Assembly: GCF_003129905.1 (NCBI RefSeq)
Contig: NZ_QFFM01000005.1
Coordinates: forward strand, 62,001-126,000
Direction: 5' to 3'
Origin: Bifidobacterium callitrichidarum
GTDB taxonomy: Bacteria; Actinomycetota; Actinomycetes; Actinomycetales; Bifidobacteriaceae
Length of the DNA stretch: 64,000 bases
Shown: in pieces, positions 31,246-39,762 of the stretch
Numbering within the stretch: position 1 is the stretch's first letter
Layout of the letters: each line of letters opens with the position of its first letter
Notes under the pieces: model-generated
The model's database searches: none
What the model saw: the letters and a program-made list of their open reading frames with translations, nothing else
What the model was told of the DNA's origin: nothing
Position numbers and translations under genes: made by a program

Positions 31246-32304
31246 TTACTGGAGAAAGTGCAGTGTCGGAGGCATGGATTCGGTCAGCGGATCGCCGGCG
31301 GCTCGATCGGTATTGGGATAGGTGATTTCTACGGCAGCGATTTTCGCGTCGGTCACGATTTCGCGGATGTAATAGATGGTGTCGTCCTTTTCATAGCTCA
31401 GATACACGGATTGGCCGGCCACCAGTTCGAATGCCGGATCAGCGCCGGCGTTTTCCTTGAGGAAGTCTAATTCGTCCTGCGGCGAATGGAACAGGGCGTT
31501 GTTCTGCCCCCAGACGGCGATCTGCACACCCGAATCGGGGTCGGAGAACTTCACTCCATCACCGTTGTCCGATTCTGGGCCGCGGTTATAGCTTGCCGGA
31601 ACGTTCACGGCATAGGCGAAGCGCCCGTTGGAGTACGTGGCGGTGCCGGTGTCCGTGCTCTTCTTATCCTTGCTGTTTTTCGTTTCCGATTGACTGTCAG
31701 ACTTCTTCTTCGTGTCAGTCGAATCCCTGGCATCGGTCTTGGTCTTGGACTTGGATTTGCCGGACTGCTTGGTGCCGCTGTCTGATGATGAAGTATCGGA
31801 CTTGCCGCCATTCGCGGAAGCCGAAGTCGTGACGGTATTCGACTGTTCGTGGCCAAGATGACCGCTGCCGTACGCGACGATGCCGACGATGCACAGCACC
31901 ACCGCGATGATGGCGGCGATGAGCACGACGATGACGATTTGGGACTTCACCGTCTTGCTTGACGTCGGTGATCCGGATGAGGACGCCGGAATCGACGTGG
32001 ACGGCCGTTGCCGTGCGTCGCTCACGCCGGGCTCCTGATAGTTCCGCTGACGATAGTCCTGTTGCGCGTAGGTTGCGGGGACGGCCGAGCCGGACGCCTG
32101 TGCGGGCGTGGTCGGGCGTGCAGGCGCGGTGGGAGGCAACGGTACCGGGCCGACCGGAATAGGGGAGGTGGGGATGCCGTCGGATGGCGTGCCGTCACGC
32201 AGCGTCCTGTCGGTCAACGTCCTACCGTTGTCCTGAAATGCGCCGCATTCCTGGCAGAACGTATCGCCGGGCTGCAACGGCGCACCGCAATGCAGACAGT
32301 TCAT
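31246..32304 (-). CDS. Zinc-ribbon membrane protein with Ser/Lys-rich linker
   Basis: A 352-residue protein. The N-terminus is a zinc ribbon (Cys3, Cys6, Cys17, Cys20 in MNCLHCGAPLQPGDTFCQEC), followed by a proline-rich linker and one transmembrane segment (IVIVVLIAAIIAVVLCIVGI). Outside the membrane lies a long Ser/Thr/Lys/Asp-rich spacer and then a globular domain starting TYSNGRFAYAVNVPASYN and ending at the stop. The layout, zinc ribbon inside and a sensor-like domain outside, is common in actinobacterial and lactobacillar proteins of unknown role. GGGAGCAGG just upstream supports ATG 32304 over the very long upstream extension. Confidence 0.8.
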   Translation of the reverse strand: MNCLHCGAPLQPGDTFCQECGAFQDNGRTLTDRTLRDGTPSDGIPTSPIPVGPVPLPPTAPARPTTPAQASGSAVPATYAQQDYRQRNYQEPGVSDARQRPSTSIPASSSGSPTSSKTVKSQIVIVVLIAAIIAVVLCIVGIVAYGSGHLGHEQSNTVTTSASANGGKSDTSSSDSGTKQSGKSKSKTKTDARDSTDTKKKSDSQSETKNSKDKKSTDTGTATYSNGRFAYAVNVPASYNRGPESDNGDGVKFSDPDSGVQIAVWGQNNALFHSPQDELDFLKENAGADPAFELVAGQSVYLSYEKDDTIYYIREIVTDAKIAAVEITYPNTDRAAGDPLTESMPPTLHFLQ

Positions 32305-32516
32305 GACCTGCTCCCTTCCTGCGTTTAGCTCCCACATTACACATGCGCTTACACAGGGAGTGTGCCGGGTATTTCCCTGTTGCGGGACGGAGTTCACGCA
32401 GCGGGGACCGGACCATGATGAATGGGATCCCATGAACCGGCTCCAGTGGAACCGTTCGGATGCCGGATGGGCCATGGATTGGTCCTCGGAAGCCAGCAGC
32501 AGTCGTGGCGTTTTAT

Positions 32517-32548
32517 GCAAAACGCACGTCCGAGGTTGTGCGTTTTGC
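32517..32548. other. Hairpin in the divergent gap before glgA
   Basis: gcaaaacgcac (32517-32527) and gtgcgttttgc (32538-32548) pair perfectly over 11 bp. It lies about 65 bp upstream of the glgA start and may be a leader structure or attenuator. The remainder of the 309-bp divergent gap (32305-32613) shows nothing else I can assign. Confidence 0.4.
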
Positions 32549-32613
32549 CGTATGCGGTGTTTTAAAGTAGGAGGTGCTTGATTACTGACGCACGCACGAA
32601 GGAGAGCAGGCAG

Positions 32614-33864
32614 ATGAAAGTTGATATTTTGACCCGTGAATACCCGCCGAAGGTCTACGGCGGCGCAGGCGTCCACGCCGAGGAGCTGTCCAAGGTACTC
32701 GCCGAACGCATCGACGTGACCGTGCGCGCGTTCGACGGCAAGCGCACCGAAGCGGACATCCCCGCCATCCCGCATGCGGACGAGGCCAAGGGCAGCCTGA
32801 AGGTCGTGGGCTACGACGTGCCGGCCGAGCTGTCCGACGCGAACCCCGCGCTGAAGACCTTCGGCGTGGACCTGCAGATCGCCAACGATGTCGACGCCGA
32901 CATCATCCACGCCCACACCTGGTATGCCTGCCTGGCCGGCTACCTGGCCAAGATGCTGCACGGCACCCCGCTGGTCATCACCGCCCACAGCCTGGAGCCG
33001 TTCCGCCCGTGGAAGCGTGAACAGCTCGGCGGCGGCTACAACCTGAGCTCCTGGGCCGAGAAGGACGCCTATGAGCACGCCGACCGCGTGATCGCTGTCT
33101 CCGGCGGTATGAAGAAGGACATCCTCGCCGCCTACCCGAGCCTTGACCCGGACAAGGTGGTCGTGGTCTACAACGGCATCACCATGTCCGAATTCGCCAC
33201 CCCCGCCGACGACGATCCGGGCTGGAAGGTCTTCGAGCGCTACAACATCGACCGTTCCAAGCCCACCCTGCTGTTCGTGGGCCGCATCACCCGTCAGAAG
33301 GGCCTGCCGTACCTGTTGAAGGCCCTGCACTTCGTGGATCCGGGCGTCCAGATCGTGCTGTGCGCCGGCGCGCCGGACACCCCGGAGATCATGGAGGAGG
33401 TCAAGACTTCCTTCGCCGAGCTGGACAAGGAGCGCGGCAACATCATCTGGATCGAGGAGATGCTGCCGAAGAACGAGCTGAGCGCCCTCGAGCACGGCTG
33501 CGACGCCTTCATCTGCCCGTCCATCTACGAGCCGCTGGGCATCGTGAACCTTGAGGCTATGGCCTGTGGGCTGCCCGTGGTCGCTTCCGCGACCGGCGGC
33601 ATCCCCGAGGTCGTGGTGGATGGCGAGACCGGCTTCCTGGTGCCGATCGACCAGCTGCACGACGGCACCGGCACCCCCACCGACCCGGACAAGTTCGTGC
33701 ACGACATGGCCGACGCCATCAACAAGATCATGGCCGACCCCGAACTGCGCAAGAAGATGGGTCAGGCCGGCTACGAGCGTGCCCGTGACGTGTTCAGCTG
33801 GGAGTCCATCGCCGACGAAACCGTCAAGGTCTACCAGTCCGTCCTCGACGAGCAGAAGAAGTAA
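32614..33864 (+). CDS. glgA: Glycogen synthase, actinobacterial GT4 type
   Basis: Transfers glucose from ADP-glucose to alpha-glucan (or makes maltose-1-phosphate, as some actinobacterial GlgA/GlgM enzymes do). The 416-residue protein has the GT-B fold. The N-terminal donor loop is YPPKVYGGAGVHAEELSKVL, the central acceptor region THAHTW-like (IIHAHTWYACLAGYLAKML), and the C-terminal retaining-GT motif EPLGIVNLE has the conserved E-x7-E. LFVGRITRQKGLPYLLKALH is the GT4 linker region. ATG 32614 is preferred to TTG 32578 because the family starts MKVDILTREYPP and GAAGGAG precedes it. It is transcribed alone and followed by a terminator. Confidence 0.9.
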   Translation: MKVDILTREYPPKVYGGAGVHAEELSKVLAERIDVTVRAFDGKRTEADIPAIPHADEAKGSLKVVGYDVPAELSDANPALKTFGVDLQIANDVDADIIHAHTWYACLAGYLAKMLHGTPLVITAHSLEPFRPWKREQLGGGYNLSSWAEKDAYEHADRVIAVSGGMKKDILAAYPSLDPDKVVVVYNGITMSEFATPADDDPGWKVFERYNIDRSKPTLLFVGRITRQKGLPYLLKALHFVDPGVQIVLCAGAPDTPEIMEEVKTSFAELDKERGNIIWIEEMLPKNELSALEHGCDAFICPSIYEPLGIVNLEAMACGLPVVASATGGIPEVVVDGETGFLVPIDQLHDGTGTPTDPDKFVHDMADAINKIMADPELRKKMGQAGYERARDVFSWESIADETVKVYQSVLDEQKK

Positions 33865-33890
33865 GTCCCGGTAGTTTCACGGATAACGAC

Positions 33891-33945
33891 GGCTCCCCTC
33901 AGTCGCTCACGCGACAGCTCCCCTCAGTGAGGGGAGCCGGTTTTT
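33891..33945 (+). terminator. glgA terminator formed by a palindromic repeat copy
   Basis: ggctcccctcagtcgctcac begins the copy, and ctcccctcagtgaggggag followed by ccggttttt ends it. The second part is a strong stem with a T-run 70 bp after the glgA stop. The block belongs to the same double-hairpin family found at 34005, 37535 and inside pglX, here in the opposite orientation. Confidence 0.75.
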
Positions 33946-33958
33946 ATGCATAGACATT

Positions 33959-34054
33959 GGCTCCCTATGTGAGGGGAGTCTTTAAATATGATCACAGAGT
34001 TATCGGCTCCCTTCTCTGAGGGGAGCTGTCACTGGTAGGTGACTGAGGGGAGCC
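33959..34054. repeat. Two further copies of the double-hairpin repeat
   Basis: A short copy (33959-33980, ggctccctatgtgaggggag) has only the first hairpin. A full copy (34005-34054) has the first hairpin ctcccttctctgaggggag, a second stem gtcac...gtgac, and the closing tgaggggagcc. They fill the gap between glgA and the ABC ATPase gene. Confidence 0.7.
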
Positions 34055-34092
34055 CACGTATCAACCTACGTACCAAAAGGAACTTTGCCCAC

Positions 34093-34941
34093 ATGTCCGA
34101 CACCGTCCTCCAACTCGACAACGTCGAATTCCGCCGCAACCGCCGCGTGATCATCACCGATGTGAACCTGACCGTCAAGGCGGGGGAGCGGTGGGTGCTG
34201 TTCGGCCCCAACGGTATCGGCAAATCCACGGCGGTCGGCATGCTCGCCACACGCACTTTCCCTTCCGAGGGCCGCGTGTTCATCCTGGGCCATCAACTCG
34301 GCAAGTACGACGTGTTCAAGCTACGCACCCGAATCGGCCTCGCCTCCGCCGACCTAGGTCGTCAGTTCCCGGACTTCGAGGATCCGCTGGACGCCGTGGT
34401 CACCGGCCTGTCCGCCGTGACCGGGCGCTGGCAGGACACCTACACCGAAGCGGAATACGCGCGCGCACGCCAGCTGCTGCACGATTTCCGTGTGGGCTAC
34501 TTGGAAGGCAAGCAGATGTGGCGCCTTTCCGAGGGTGAACGCACGCGAGTGCTCATCGCCCGCGCACTCATGGGCGATCCGGAACTGCTCATCATGGACG
34601 AGCCGACCACTGGCCTCGATCTGGGCGGCCGCGAGCAGGTGATGCGCACGCTGAGCCGCATCGGTGAAGAGAGCTCCGAACGTGCGGTGGTGCTGGTGAC
34701 CCACCGTCTGGAGGAGATTCCGGCCGGATTCGACCACATCGCCATCATGGGCCGTAAGCCCGTTTCCGCAGAGGATGCCACCAACGACGGCATCGACGCG
34801 ATGGGCAACCCGTCCGCCGGTACCATTGTCTATTCCGGCCCGCTCGAGGAAGGTCTGACCGACGAACGCCTTTCCGACCTGTTCGGCATGCCCATCGAAG
34901 TCGAGCACAGCCACGGTCGCTGGTCCGCCTACGCGGTGTGA
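34093..34941 (+). CDS. Stand-alone ABC ATPase
   Basis: A 282-residue ATP-binding protein of the ModF/YlmA-like single-domain type. Walker A is GPNGIGKST near residue 37, the signature motif is LSEGERTRV near 151, and Walker B is LLIMDEPTTGLDLGG. The switch His is in VVLVTHRLEEIPAGFDH. The signature has Glu in place of the second Gly (LSEGE), an accepted variant. No permease is encoded nearby, so the transported substrate is unknown or the protein acts off the membrane. AAAGGAA lies about ten bases before the ATG. Confidence 0.85.
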   Translation: MSDTVLQLDNVEFRRNRRVIITDVNLTVKAGERWVLFGPNGIGKSTAVGMLATRTFPSEGRVFILGHQLGKYDVFKLRTRIGLASADLGRQFPDFEDPLDAVVTGLSAVTGRWQDTYTEAEYARARQLLHDFRVGYLEGKQMWRLSEGERTRVLIARALMGDPELLIMDEPTTGLDLGGREQVMRTLSRIGEESSERAVVLVTHRLEEIPAGFDHIAIMGRKPVSAEDATNDGIDAMGNPSAGTIVYSGPLEEGLTDERLSDLFGMPIEVEHSHGRWSAYAV

Positions 34942-35003
34942 CACAGCCGGATTGACACTTCTTCCGATTTGGCTGCCGAACTGCGGGAATCAGGTATTAC
35001 CGC

Positions 35004-35125
35004 GTTAAGTTAGGATTGGCGCGGCCCCTGTGCTCTTGGACTTCCTTTGTCAGGGGATCTGGCGATGGAGCTGTCTAAGGGGCGCCCCAATCGGATTCAT
35101 GCCGATTTTGGTTTAGTTAGTCTTA
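35004..35125. mobile_element. Decayed MITE-like element adjacent to full copy B
   Basis: About 122 bp from gttaagttaggattggc to ttggtttagttagtctta. The ends resemble the full element's ends with several substitutions, and the central cctttgtcaggggatct and caatcggattcatg blocks match. It abuts copy B with seven bases between them, so two insertions or a tandem event happened here. Confidence 0.55.
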
Positions 35126-35132
35126 ATCCTTT

Positions 35133-35356
35133 GGCTCTGTTAAACCAAGATTGACATGCCCCCCTTATTCTTGGCTCCCCTTGTCAGGACATTGCCGCAA
35201 AGCAAACAGCGGAGCTGTTTGTAGGCGATGTACGAGACGACAGTCGAGCCAACAGAACACGAACGAAGCTCGTCCTCAATTGCAGGACGAGCTGGCGGCG
35301 AAGCCGACTGAGGGGTAGTCCGGTGGGATTCATGTCAATCCTGGTTTAACAGAGCC
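35133..35356. mobile_element. MITE-like palindromic element, full copy B
   Basis: It starts ggctctgttaaaccaagatt and ends tcctggtttaacagagcc. The interior shows ttattcttggctccccttgt, cagcggagctg and gaagccgactgagggg, all found in copy A in the opposite orientation. Its length (224 bp) matches copy A (222 bp). It holds no gene. With the decayed copy before it and the hairpin at 35374, it fills the gap 34942-35430. Confidence 0.75.
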
Positions 35357-35373
35357 AATCCTTTTGGCGAATT

Positions 35374-35419
35374 AACGGGTTTGACGAAGCCGTGACATAG
35401 TGGCTCCGTCAAACCCGTT
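35374..35419. terminator. Terminator-like hairpin downstream of the leftward dehydrogenase gene
   Basis: aacgggtttgacgaagcc (35374-35391) pairs with ggctccgtcaaacccgtt (35402-35419) over 18 bp with one mismatch. It lies just past the stop of the leftward alcohol dehydrogenase gene. The sequence beyond it leftward is A/T-rich (aattcgccaaaagg on the transcript strand), though not a clean T-run. Confidence 0.6.
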
Positions 35420-35430
35420 CGTAGCTAGGC

Positions 35431-36378
35431 TCACTCGTAACTGATGACCAGTCGACCGACCACTTCGCCGCGTTCCAGTCGTTCGATGGCCTCCGGCACC
35501 TCGTCGAACGAAACAGTGGTGGTGACCGGCGTGAGTTTGCCGGTGCGCATCAGCTCATAGATGCCGCGAATATCGTCCGGCGTGCCGCCGTTGGAACCGC
35601 GCAGGTCGCACTGGTTGACGATGAGCGACTTGGAATCGATGGTGGTCTCCAATCGGCCCATGCCGACGAGCACCACCACACCGCCCAACTTGACCACGTC
35701 CACCGCGTCGGCGGTGGTGTCTCCGAAACCGGCGAAGTCCACGATCACGTCGAAGAACCCCTTCGGATAATCCTTGATGGAGCGTCGCGCGTCCAGTGCA
35801 CCCAGTTCCTTGGCAAGCGGCCAGATATCCTCCTTGATCTCCGCCACGTACACCTCGGCTCCCAGCAAGTGGGCCACGCGGGCACCGATCTGGCCCAATC
35901 CGCCAAGTCCGATGATGCCCACCTTGTCGCCGGCCTTCACGCCGCCGCGACGGACCACGGCTGCATACGAGGTCATGCCTGCATCGGTGGCGGCGGCGCC
36001 GTTGACGAAATCCACTTCATCGGGAATGCGCACCAGCGCCTGCGTTCCCACCATGATCTTCGGACCGAAACCGCCGTCGAACGAAGAACCTGGGCAGCCG
36101 GCCGGCGTCGTCGGACAGATCGCCACGCGGTCACCCACGTGGAAATCATTCACGCCTTCACCGACCTGACTGATCACGCCGGCATCCTCATGACCGAGTG
36201 TGACCGGCACCTGTGCCAGCATGGTCATCCAGCCGGGGTCGGTGAGAATGCCCACGTCGGTGTGACAGATGCCGGCCGCCTTCACGTCGACGACCACCTG
36301 CCCCGGTGCGGCGATCGGTTCGGGCAGTTCGGTGAGCTGCAATGGTTCGTTGGTACCGGTGAATCTCCATGACTTCAT
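35431..36378 (-). CDS. Zinc-type alcohol dehydrogenase family protein
   Basis: A 315-residue medium-chain dehydrogenase/reductase that oxidises or reduces an alcohol/aldehyde with NAD(P). Catalytic-zinc ligands are Cys38 (GICHTD) and the GHED pair His63/Glu64. The Rossmann motif is GLGGLGQIGARVAHL near residue 158. The four-cysteine structural-zinc lobe is missing: where it should be there is only CPTTPAGCPGSSFDGG, so the protein is a shortened form that probably binds one zinc. AAGGAG six bases before ATG 36378 supports the start. Substrate unknown. Confidence 0.85.
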   Translation of the reverse strand: MKSWRFTGTNEPLQLTELPEPIAAPGQVVVDVKAAGICHTDVGILTDPGWMTMLAQVPVTLGHEDAGVISQVGEGVNDFHVGDRVAICPTTPAGCPGSSFDGGFGPKIMVGTQALVRIPDEVDFVNGAAATDAGMTSYAAVVRRGGVKAGDKVGIIGLGGLGQIGARVAHLLGAEVYVAEIKEDIWPLAKELGALDARRSIKDYPKGFFDVIVDFAGFGDTTADAVDVVKLGGVVVLVGMGRLETTIDSKSLIVNQCDLRGSNGGTPDDIRGIYELMRTGKLTPVTTTVSFDEVPEAIERLERGEVVGRLVISYE

Positions 36379-36629
36379 GACGGCTCCTTACGTCAATGAC
36401 GCATCCTTGCGTCGTTTCGGGTTCCGTTCCATCATCGGAATCGGAACCATCGCCGAGCTGATGACTGCGGTGATGCACATCATCGTACGGCGGAACCGTG
36501 GGCGAATGCGGCAGTGAAACACGGGAACATGTGAGGCCGCCGTGGACATCCGGAAGCGTTCCGTTACCCGTGAATGAACGTGGGTGTGCGGATGGAACGG
36601 CTGGTATATTCAGTCGTTGATACAAGGGT

Positions 36630-36641
36630 TCGATCGAACTT
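36630..36641. promoter_or_regulatory. Palindrome in a divergent promoter region
   Basis: gttcgatcgaac is a perfect 12-bp palindrome 24 bp before the HAD gene start. The divergent gap 36379-36664 should also hold the dehydrogenase promoter; apart from a tatatt at 36607-36612 I see no clear sites. Confidence 0.3.
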
Positions 36642-36664
36642 AACGCGCGGCGAGGAGACGACGG

Positions 36665-37507
36665 ATGGTTGCAAGCAAACTGGTGTTCATCGACATTGAT
36701 GGCACGTTGGCGGACGAGAAACACATCGTACCGGAATCGGCGAAGATCGCATGCCGCCAGGCGCAGGCCAACGGGCATAAACTGTTCATCTGCACCGGCC
36801 GTTCCATGCCGAAAATCGAACGCAGCATCCTGGATCTGGGTTTCGACGGCGTGGTCTCCGTGGCCGGCGCCCAGGCGAACGTGGGGGACCGTGTGCTGTT
36901 CCAGCATCTCGTGCCTGCCGAGGCCGTGAACGCGGCGATGGCGTACTTCGCCGAGCATCATATCGAAAGCTACCAGTGGCAGGGCGCGGACGGCATGTAC
37001 ATTTCGGAAGGGTATCGCCGCCACTTGGAGTCGAAGGGCAAGGCGTTCGACCGCGGCGAGTTCGCACGGTTCTGGCATCTGATCGACGAGGTGGAGATTC
37101 CGGCCGGTTCCACGCTGGGGCAGACGATTCACGTGAGCAAGGGTTCGTACTTCACCGGGCCGGATCCGGACGTGACTTTCGAGGACACAAAGCGTGATCT
37201 GAGCCCGTGGTTCGAGCTCGTGCACGGCTCGTATGACAAGATCTCACCGAACAACGGCGAACTGCTCATCGCCGGGTATGACAAAGGCACGGCCGTGCGC
37301 GATGTGGCGGCGGCGCTCGGCTACGACATCGACGATACGATCGCCATCGGCGACTCCGACAACGACACCGCCATGCTCAAGGCCGCCGGCACGTCCGTGG
37401 CCATGGGCAACGCCGTCCATGGCATCGAGAAGTTCTGCGACATCACCACCACCGATATCCACGACGACGGCCTCGCCAACGCCTTCGCCATCCTTGGCCT
37501 GGTGTGA
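36665..37507 (+). CDS. HAD-superfamily (Cof-type) phosphatase
   Basis: A 280-residue cytoplasmic phosphatase of the Cof/YidA group that dephosphorylates sugar phosphates or cofactors. Motif I is FIDIDGTLADE with nucleophile Asp10 and Asp12. Motif II is LFICTGRS, the motif III Lys is probably in AGYDKGTAV, and motif IV is AIGDSDNDTAML. The middle C2 cap domain spans about residues 85-190. The start has GAGGAG upstream. It is a single gene, likely monocistronic. Confidence 0.9.
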   Translation: MVASKLVFIDIDGTLADEKHIVPESAKIACRQAQANGHKLFICTGRSMPKIERSILDLGFDGVVSVAGAQANVGDRVLFQHLVPAEAVNAAMAYFAEHHIESYQWQGADGMYISEGYRRHLESKGKAFDRGEFARFWHLIDEVEIPAGSTLGQTIHVSKGSYFTGPDPDVTFEDTKRDLSPWFELVHGSYDKISPNNGELLIAGYDKGTAVRDVAAALGYDIDDTIAIGDSDNDTAMLKAAGTSVAMGNAVHGIEKFCDITTTDIHDDGLANAFAILGLV

Positions 37508-37534
37508 CTGAAGCATATGCGTTGATGTATCTTT

Positions 37535-37580
37535 GGCTCCCTCTCCGAGGGGAGCTGTCGGCAAAGCCGACTGAGGGGAG
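37535..37580. repeat. Double-hairpin repeat that supplies a ribosome binding site
   Basis: First hairpin ggctccctctccgaggggagc, second stem gtcggc-aaa-gccgac, then tgaggggag. The final gaggggag (37573-37580) lies eight bases before ATG 37589 and is the only good Shine-Dalgarno for that gene. The stem sequence differs from other copies but still pairs perfectly. Confidence 0.7.
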
Positions 37581-37588
37581 TGACAGAC

Positions 37589-38461
37589 ATGTCCGCAATA
37601 CCAATGAATGCAGCCGAATTACCGGTGGCGGTTGCGCAGTTTACGGTGGCGCGGGAATCGGAACGCAATCTGGAGATGATTGATGCGTTCGCCAAGGATG
37701 CGGCGGCCGACGGTGCGAGGCTGCTGGTGCTGCCGGAGGGACTAATCGCGCGTGATGGGGATGATGACTCGTTTGCGGCCTCACATGCCCAGCCGATTGA
37801 TGGTTCGTTTGTGGCGGGATTGCGCCGAATCAGCAGGATGCGTCATATCGTATTGATGGGTACGGTCCATGTTGCTTCGTCGGACCAAAAAACCGTGCGT
37901 GATGAGGCCGGAGTCGCATGTGAGGCCGGTGCGGACCAGCGTGTCTCCAATGTGTTCCTCGTCATTCGCGAAGGTGAGATTGCGGCGGCCTATCGCAAGC
38001 TGCATCTGTACGATGCGTTCGCCGCGAAGGAATCCGAGGTAGTATGCCGCGGAGATGAGCTGCCTCCCATAGTGGCCATCGATGGCTGGCATATCGGTGT
38101 GATGACCTGCTATGACGTACGGTTCCCCGAAACCGCGCGTTCCCTGGCTGTACGCGGTGCCGATGTGATTGTGGTCAGCGCCGCATGGGTGCGCGGCCCG
38201 CACAAGGAGTATCACTGGAAGCTGCTGACGGCAGCCCGGGCGGTGGAGAACACCTGCTATGTGCTGGCCTGCAGTGAGGTGAGCAAACGCAACATCGGCT
38301 GCAGTCGCATCATCAATCCCATGGGTGAGGTTATTGTCGAAGCTGGAGACGACACTGCCACGATAATCACTGCCAAGCTCAGCCACGAATCGCTTGAATC
38401 CGCGCGCCAAATCCTGCCTGTACTCGAGAACCGCCGATTCGCCGATCCGCGATTGCGCTAA
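37589..38461 (+). CDS. Nitrilase-superfamily carbon-nitrogen hydrolase
   Basis: A 290-residue amidase, possibly acting on deaminated glutathione or omega-amides as in the Nit group. The catalytic triad is Glu50 (VLPEGL), Lys137 (YRKLHLYDAF) and Cys174 (VMTCYDVRFPE); the CYDxRFPE form is typical of Nit/NIT2 relatives. ANAI-type residues near the C-terminus (AARAVENTCYVLACSE, then NIGCSRIINPMGEV) complete the family pattern. GTG 37580 is in frame but lies within the repeat. Its stop (TAA 38459-38461) directly abuts the stop of the convergent gene. Confidence 0.88.
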   Translation: MSAIPMNAAELPVAVAQFTVARESERNLEMIDAFAKDAAADGARLLVLPEGLIARDGDDDSFAASHAQPIDGSFVAGLRRISRMRHIVLMGTVHVASSDQKTVRDEAGVACEAGADQRVSNVFLVIREGEIAAAYRKLHLYDAFAAKESEVVCRGDELPPIVAIDGWHIGVMTCYDVRFPETARSLAVRGADVIVVSAAWVRGPHKEYHWKLLTAARAVENTCYVLACSEVSKRNIGCSRIINPMGEVIVEAGDDTATIITAKLSHESLESARQILPVLENRRFADPRLR

Positions 38462-39295
38462 TTACAGGTCCTGCGAGTCACCAAGAATGATGTAGTCCGA
38501 ATCGTAGCGTTCGATGCCGGGCGTTCTCATATAACCGAAAACGGTCCGATTGAGATTACCGTCGAATGCGTGAATCACCGGTCGTACGGCAATGGGTTCC
38601 AGTTTCGTAATGCCGATCGAGTCGTCAGTGAGCTGCATGGTGAGCCAAGCCATGTGATGACGCACCTTCCAGCCAGGCCGAGGGTCAGTGCCTCCGCCGG
38701 CCTCATTCCAAAGCGTCGCCGGAATATAGGCAAGCATACGGAACTCGATTGGGGCGGTTCCCGATTGGAACAGGATACGGGGGATGGGATATGAGCTGAT
38801 ATCGTCGTCGCCGTCATCACGGTCGGGTTGCCGGACTATGGATATCTCCGGTCCGAAGTCATCGGTACGCACGCCAAGCGTTCGTGGGTCACGCACGAGC
38901 CTGCGGCGATCTCCGCCGTGAAGAAGATCGGACAGCAGGCTCCACGCGGCGCCGATAATTATCGCGGCGGGGATGACGATCATCAGTACGCAGATGAGGA
39001 TGAGAATCACATCGGTGAACGTGACCACAAGATGCGGGTCGTCACCGTGGTTGGTGACCAGCATCTGCCCGAACCGGTACTGGATGCCGCCGATGCCGGT
39101 GATGATGAAGGACAGCAGAACAATAACTCCGATGATGCCCATGAGCGTGGTAAAAACGTTGCCGCCTCTCCTGCGCCACAGTGCCGAACGGGCAATCTGA
39201 CGCGAGCCGCGCAACCATATCGGATGAGGCAACGTATAGGCCGTGCCTATGCCGTTCCGTTCGATTGTCTGCCCGGCATCCACAGGAATTCCCAT
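38462..39295 (-). CDS. Membrane protein of unknown function, two transmembrane segments
   Basis: A 277-residue protein. Near the N-terminus FTTLMGIIGVIVLLSFIITG (about 55-75) and VILILICVLMIVIPAAIIIG (about 97-116) are membrane segments. The remaining 150 residues are soluble (MLAYIPATLWNEAGGGTDPR, MAWLTMQLTDDSIGITKLEP) and probably cytoplasmic. The start is unsure: the open frame extends 100 codons further upstream, but MGIPVDAGQ at 39295 is followed by family-like sequence and preceded by GGAATG. I do not recognise the family. Confidence 0.6.
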   Translation of the reverse strand: MGIPVDAGQTIERNGIGTAYTLPHPIWLRGSRQIARSALWRRRGGNVFTTLMGIIGVIVLLSFIITGIGGIQYRFGQMLVTNHGDDPHLVVTFTDVILILICVLMIVIPAAIIIGAAWSLLSDLLHGGDRRRLVRDPRTLGVRTDDFGPEISIVRQPDRDDGDDDISSYPIPRILFQSGTAPIEFRMLAYIPATLWNEAGGGTDPRPGWKVRHHMAWLTMQLTDDSIGITKLEPIAVRPVIHAFDGNLNRTVFGYMRTPGIERYDSDYIILGDSQDL

Positions 39296-39456
39296 GGCAT
39301 CATTCCAGCACCGCAAGGTGAACGGAGAATGGCGCGGCGTTTCCGAAGAAGGCAGCCGTATATATTCGGGATGACCGAAGATAGAGAATGCGGCTATGAC
39401 GATGCGAGGGAATGCACGCAACGTTGCCATTATGCTGGCCTGAGAAGGAGGGCGGG

Positions 39457-39675
39457 ATGAACGATAACGAAATGGACAAACGATGGCTGAAGGCGTTGCA
39501 GACCAAGAACATCGCTGTTCGGGGTCGTGCGAACGGTGATGAAGACCGGAGCGAAGGCAAGCGGAAGGGCTCATGCAAAACGGCTGCGCACTCCGCATTC
39601 GGAACATCGGTGCAACGTGCGCAACCGTTCAAGGCGACCGGTCACAAGGGCGGCATCAGCAGGCAGGGGAGCTGA
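39457..39675 (+). CDS. Possible small basic protein, 72 residues
   Basis: AAGGAGGG (39445-39452) lies five bases before ATG 39457, an unusually strong ribosome site. The frame reads MNDNEMDKRWLKALQTKNIA and then becomes Lys/Arg/Gly-rich. No domain is recognised. It overlaps the antisense extension of the membrane protein gene and may instead be the start of a truncated gene. Support is the ribosome site alone. Confidence 0.35.
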   Translation: MNDNEMDKRWLKALQTKNIAVRGRANGDEDRSEGKRKGSCKTAAHSAFGTSVQRAQPFKATGHKGGISRQGS

Positions 39676-39762
39676 TTCGCTGTGCCTGTGACCGGGTCTT
39701 CGATGTCTTCAGTCCTCGATCTGCCTGTCCTGCCTGCAGAGGAATGGAAGACGTACGTGTCT

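Noticed and set aside
38462..39607. 381-codon version of the leftward membrane protein
   Set aside because: The first 100 codons are Ser/Arg/Pro-rich without a ribosome site and overlap a better-supported rightward start at 39457.
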